10,000 nucleotides of DNA from Actinidia chinensis (Eukaryota; Streptophyta; Magnoliopsida; Ericales; Actinidiaceae). This document shows, one piece after another, positions 7,801 through 10,000 of the stretch. The translations under genes and the position numbers were made by a program. Every line of letters starts with the position of its first letter. Within the stretch, counting starts at the first letter, position 1. The stretch covers positions 18,104,021 to 18,114,020 of the forward strand of contig CM018904.1 of the NCBI GenBank assembly GCA_009663005.1, written 5' to 3'. Below the pieces are notes generated by a model. The model saw only the letters and a program-made list of their open reading frames with translations, was not told the DNA's origin and ran no database searches.

Positions 7801-8818
7801 GCAAACTATTGACCATCCCTTATTTTTCCTTTTTAGTTTTCTTTTTCTATTCTCATCTTCATTTCTGGCTGATGCTTTCCCATATATAATCCAGATAAAT
7901 TGTTGAAAGGGGGAAGATTGCCTTAAAGCATTGAAACACCAATTTCTCCTTATTGGTTGGATATTTATTTGGTTAATTTATCTTTTTTTCCTATTTGTTT
8001 TTCATCCAAAGAGTTATGTTTGACACTACTCACTTTGTTAGGTGAACATCTTCACTATCGCTTTGAAGAGAAGAATTTCTCAAAGGATGTGGTAAAGCTG
8101 TCTAAGAAGGTTGCCACTCCATAATTATTTGCTTCAAGTACTGTTTTCCTATACTTTTTACTTCACCTATATTTCTCTGATGAACCCCTTTTACTTCTAC
8201 GATTAAGCATTATGGAGCAGGCATATCAGCTTGAGCTCGGTTGAGGAGAGTATATTTCAAACACAAGGTCAAACTGCATGGCGGATAGAACAGAAAAGGG
8301 TGATATAGTCCCCCCCTTCCTTTTTCCTCGAAATGTTTGCTGTCTCATTAATTGGTTGGAAATTTTGCCTTTGTTTTTCAATTGGTTTGAAATTATGCTT
8401 TGGTTTTTTGTAAGTAAGTTGTGTGTGAAACGTGAAACAATTTGTTGTGGTCATGGAAGGAACATTAGCAGAGGCAGAACATATCAGCAAGCCCAAAGTC
8501 TTCTCAACTAATGGTTAATGACTGAAAGCTTGTCAACTCTTAGCAAGCTCACAGGGAGGAGGGCCTTTTGTGTTGTAAGAAAAATTTCTTGATCAGTTGA
8601 GTTTAGAATTTTAAGTTGCCACTCTTTAATTCAATATGTCAGTGATCAAAGCAATCTAGATTTTCAATTATGGATGTAAACAAATTTAACACAACTTCCA
8701 CAAAAATCTAGGTACCAACATTTTGGGTCAATTGTGTGGATCATCATGATATCTTTCTTTCGGGAAAAATCAATAGAGCATGTTTCTATTTCGCGGATGG
8801 TAGGGGTTTGCACGGCAT
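7801..8818 (+). repeat. Segmental duplication copy B (~1 kb)
   Basis: This is a direct-orientation partner of 3146-4162, starting GCAAACTATTGACC and ending near GGTAGGGGTTTGCACGGCAT. Compared with A it has insertions near 7872-7880 and 7930-7940 and a tandem repeat at 8351-8410. It lacks about 50 bp matching A around 3540-3600. An island at 8042-8121, after a TTTGTTAG acceptor-type site, is open for 26 codons (GEHLHYRFEEKNFSKDV and on to KKVATP) and ends at TAA 8122-8124. The matching A island is open over the EKNFSKDV core but has different flanks. Overlapping frames on both strands near 8269-8511 fall in the tandem repeat, are not kept in A, and are not called. Confidence 0.9.
8351..8410 (+). 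repeat. 30-bp imperfect tandem repeat, copy B only
   Basis: Units 8351-8380 and 8381-8410 match at 24 of 30 positions (ATTGGTT(G/T)GAAATT core followed by a T-rich tail). The matching part of copy A (about 3694-3730) has only one unit, so the repeat arose in B after the ~1-kb duplication or was lost from A. Confidence 0.8.
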
Positions 8819-9229
8819 ATAAAATATGCCCATAGACAGAGAAGTGTTTCAGTCATTATTAATGGAACGCGTATCAGGAAAGGTTTTGTGGTGCACTTCT
8901 CTCGACCAGACAAAATTAATCTGGCACTATTTTTGCTTGTCTTGTGAAATTATTATTATGACTAAATATCTTATCTTTTACGGTTTTAAGGCTGTGCAGA
9001 GTGAAGTGCCCCTGAAGTAAGGCCAGTGAAAGTATAAAACTTGAACAACAGGGACTTAGCCCAAAGACATTCCAGAATTCCTGTAGTTAATAAGTTGTTC
9101 TGTTCTTGGAAACTCTGGGGGTCCTGAGAAATTCTTCTGTAAATAAGGCTATATTACAGGTTTATTAACAAGTAGTATCTTCGTCTCAGGAATGAAGCAA
9201 TTTTGAATGCTATGATTTTTCTTTATAAG
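8819..9229. other. Non-coding stretch, one weak frame
   Basis: A 64-codon frame (8826-9020) begins MPIDREVFQSLLMERVSGK but then becomes a hydrophobic, cysteine-rich reading without recognisable motifs. A GT follows the first ~20 codons (AAG|GTTTTG), so an exon remnant is imaginable but unsupported. Nothing else is seen. Confidence 0.25.
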
Positions 9230-9366
9230 ATGGCTCCAGCTGCCTACTAGATGTTCTGTTGGAGAATGTGAATGAAGGTGATGATGCCTTCTATATGCAC
9301 TTTCAGCTCTTGGAGTTTGACTTGAAGCCAGTTTTTTTTCTGGATTATGGATTTGTAAAAGTTTAA
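9230..9366 (+). other. Weak candidate for a terminal exon
   Basis: After a T-rich tract and TATAAG acceptor-type site (AG at 9228-9229), one frame stays open for 44-45 codons to TAA at 9364-9366. It reads GSSCLLDVLLENVNEGDD, then AFYMHFQLLEFDLKP and FFLDYGFVKV. The first two thirds look protein-like, while the end falls in a T-run and looks like non-coding DNA, so the true exon could stop near 9330 (AAGCCAG|GT is not formed exactly). I do not recognise the family and see no matching upstream exon with a joining phase. Confidence 0.2.
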
Positions 9367-10000
9367 GTTAATTCCATGCACTACTGGTTTCTATGATGTT
9401 GTTCACAAACCATACATGGTTTTCCGATGTTTGAGAACATCATAAAAGGAGAGTTCCCTGGGTAACTTTGCCATAATCTTATATATAGAATATTCCTTTT
9501 ATTTTCTTTCTATCTAGTTTTTTTTCTTCTTTCCTACCACGGAATGTCGTTGTCTTTTTACCTAATTCTAAAGTGATTTGATTGTCTATGTAGAATGCTA
9601 TATGCACAATTGAACTCTTGCAGGAAAGAAGTTACTTAAAACATGGCTTGCAAGACTCAGGTATTATTTGGTAGTCGATTAGAGACACCTAGATGCTGTA
9701 AGTGGTCTAAAGTTTTTAAAGTAGTTTTAGGATTTTTATTGTTCTTTATAGTGTACCAAGAGTCACTGGTTAAAGTGGAGCGAGTGGGCACATTGCTAGT
9801 GCCTAGGGTAGACGACATCTCCTAGAAGATCACATTGCTAATGCATTTGGAGAGAGTGTTCACCATGGTCCTAGCTAAATTTGGCATTTGTCAGCCTATA
9901 TAAAATGATAGCAAAGTTATTACTCATAAATGTTCTGCTCTACTGAAAATTTATGATCTTACTTTGCTGTTAACTACAAACTTTTGCATGTATGAAGTTT
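9367..10000. other. Non-coding stretch, nothing recognised
   Basis: A 60-codon frame at 9643-9825 contains a hydrophobic stretch (VVLGFLLFFIVY) but sits in T-rich DNA, has no recognisable domain and is followed by unrelated sequence. A short motif, CACATTGCTA(G/A)TGC, occurs twice (near 9789 and 9831). Nothing else was found. Confidence 0.35.

Noticed and set aside
8269..8511. Overlapping 75- and 77-codon ORFs on opposite strands
   Set aside because: Both pass through the 30-bp tandem repeat of copy B, mirror each other, and have no intact counterpart in copy A.
9643..9825. Possible small membrane protein with a hydrophobic stretch
   Set aside because: Hydrophobicity is expected from T-rich DNA; no start context, domain or conserved neighbour supports a gene.
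1..10000. tRNA genes, CRISPR arrays, telomere-type repeats, prokaryotic operons
   Set aside because: No GGTTCRA-type T-loop with a fitting acceptor stem, no spaced short repeats, no telomere repeats and no ribosome-binding sites with long ORFs were seen.

Overview
The window reads as nuclear DNA of a flowering plant. It is AT-rich, has long stretches without open frames, and carries short coding-like islands bounded by AG/GT splice-type sites. The only gene I can name is a decayed copy of MRL1 (MATURATION OF RBCL 1), a chloroplast pentatricopeptide-repeat (PPR) protein. That fits a eudicot, possibly a woody one such as Salicaceae, but the species guess is weak. I see no intact protein-coding gene, tRNA, rRNA, CRISPR array or prokaryotic feature. 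The longest open frames (60-106 codons) are fragments of the pseudogene or chance frames in repeats.

Region 1 (1-2391) holds gene debris on the + strand. Two exon-like islands of unknown identity (209-283 and 577-716) are followed by the MRL1-like remnants. The first remnant is an N-terminal exon (771-1611). It is broken by a 95-bp tandem duplication, an in-frame TGA and two further frame changes. The second is a PPR-encoding exon (2207-2391) with a nonsense codon and a one-base deletion. The exons that should lie between them are missing, and the 595-bp gap contains a small imperfect inverted repeat. Splice-type borders are kept, so this is a copied or abandoned genomic gene, not a retroposed cDNA.

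Region 2 (2392-5945) starts with AT-rich sequence that may be old transposon material. It then holds copy A of a ~1-kb segmental duplication (3146-4162) and a local array of a second, unrelated repeat: R1 at 4181-4812, a partial copy at 4827-4910, and R2 at 5257-5945.

Region 3 (5946-10000) is mostly featureless. It contains a possible small retroposon on the - strand (6842-7106), copy B of the ~1-kb duplication (7801-8818, same orientation as A, 4.65 kb away), a short internal tandem repeat found only in copy B (8351-8410), and a weak terminal-exon candidate (9230-9366).

No set of genes works together here. The pattern is a degenerating gene neighbourhood shaped by local direct duplications at several scales (30 bp, 95 bp, ~110 bp, ~0.65 kb, ~1 kb). 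Alignments were done by eye, so boundaries of the diverged repeats are approximate.
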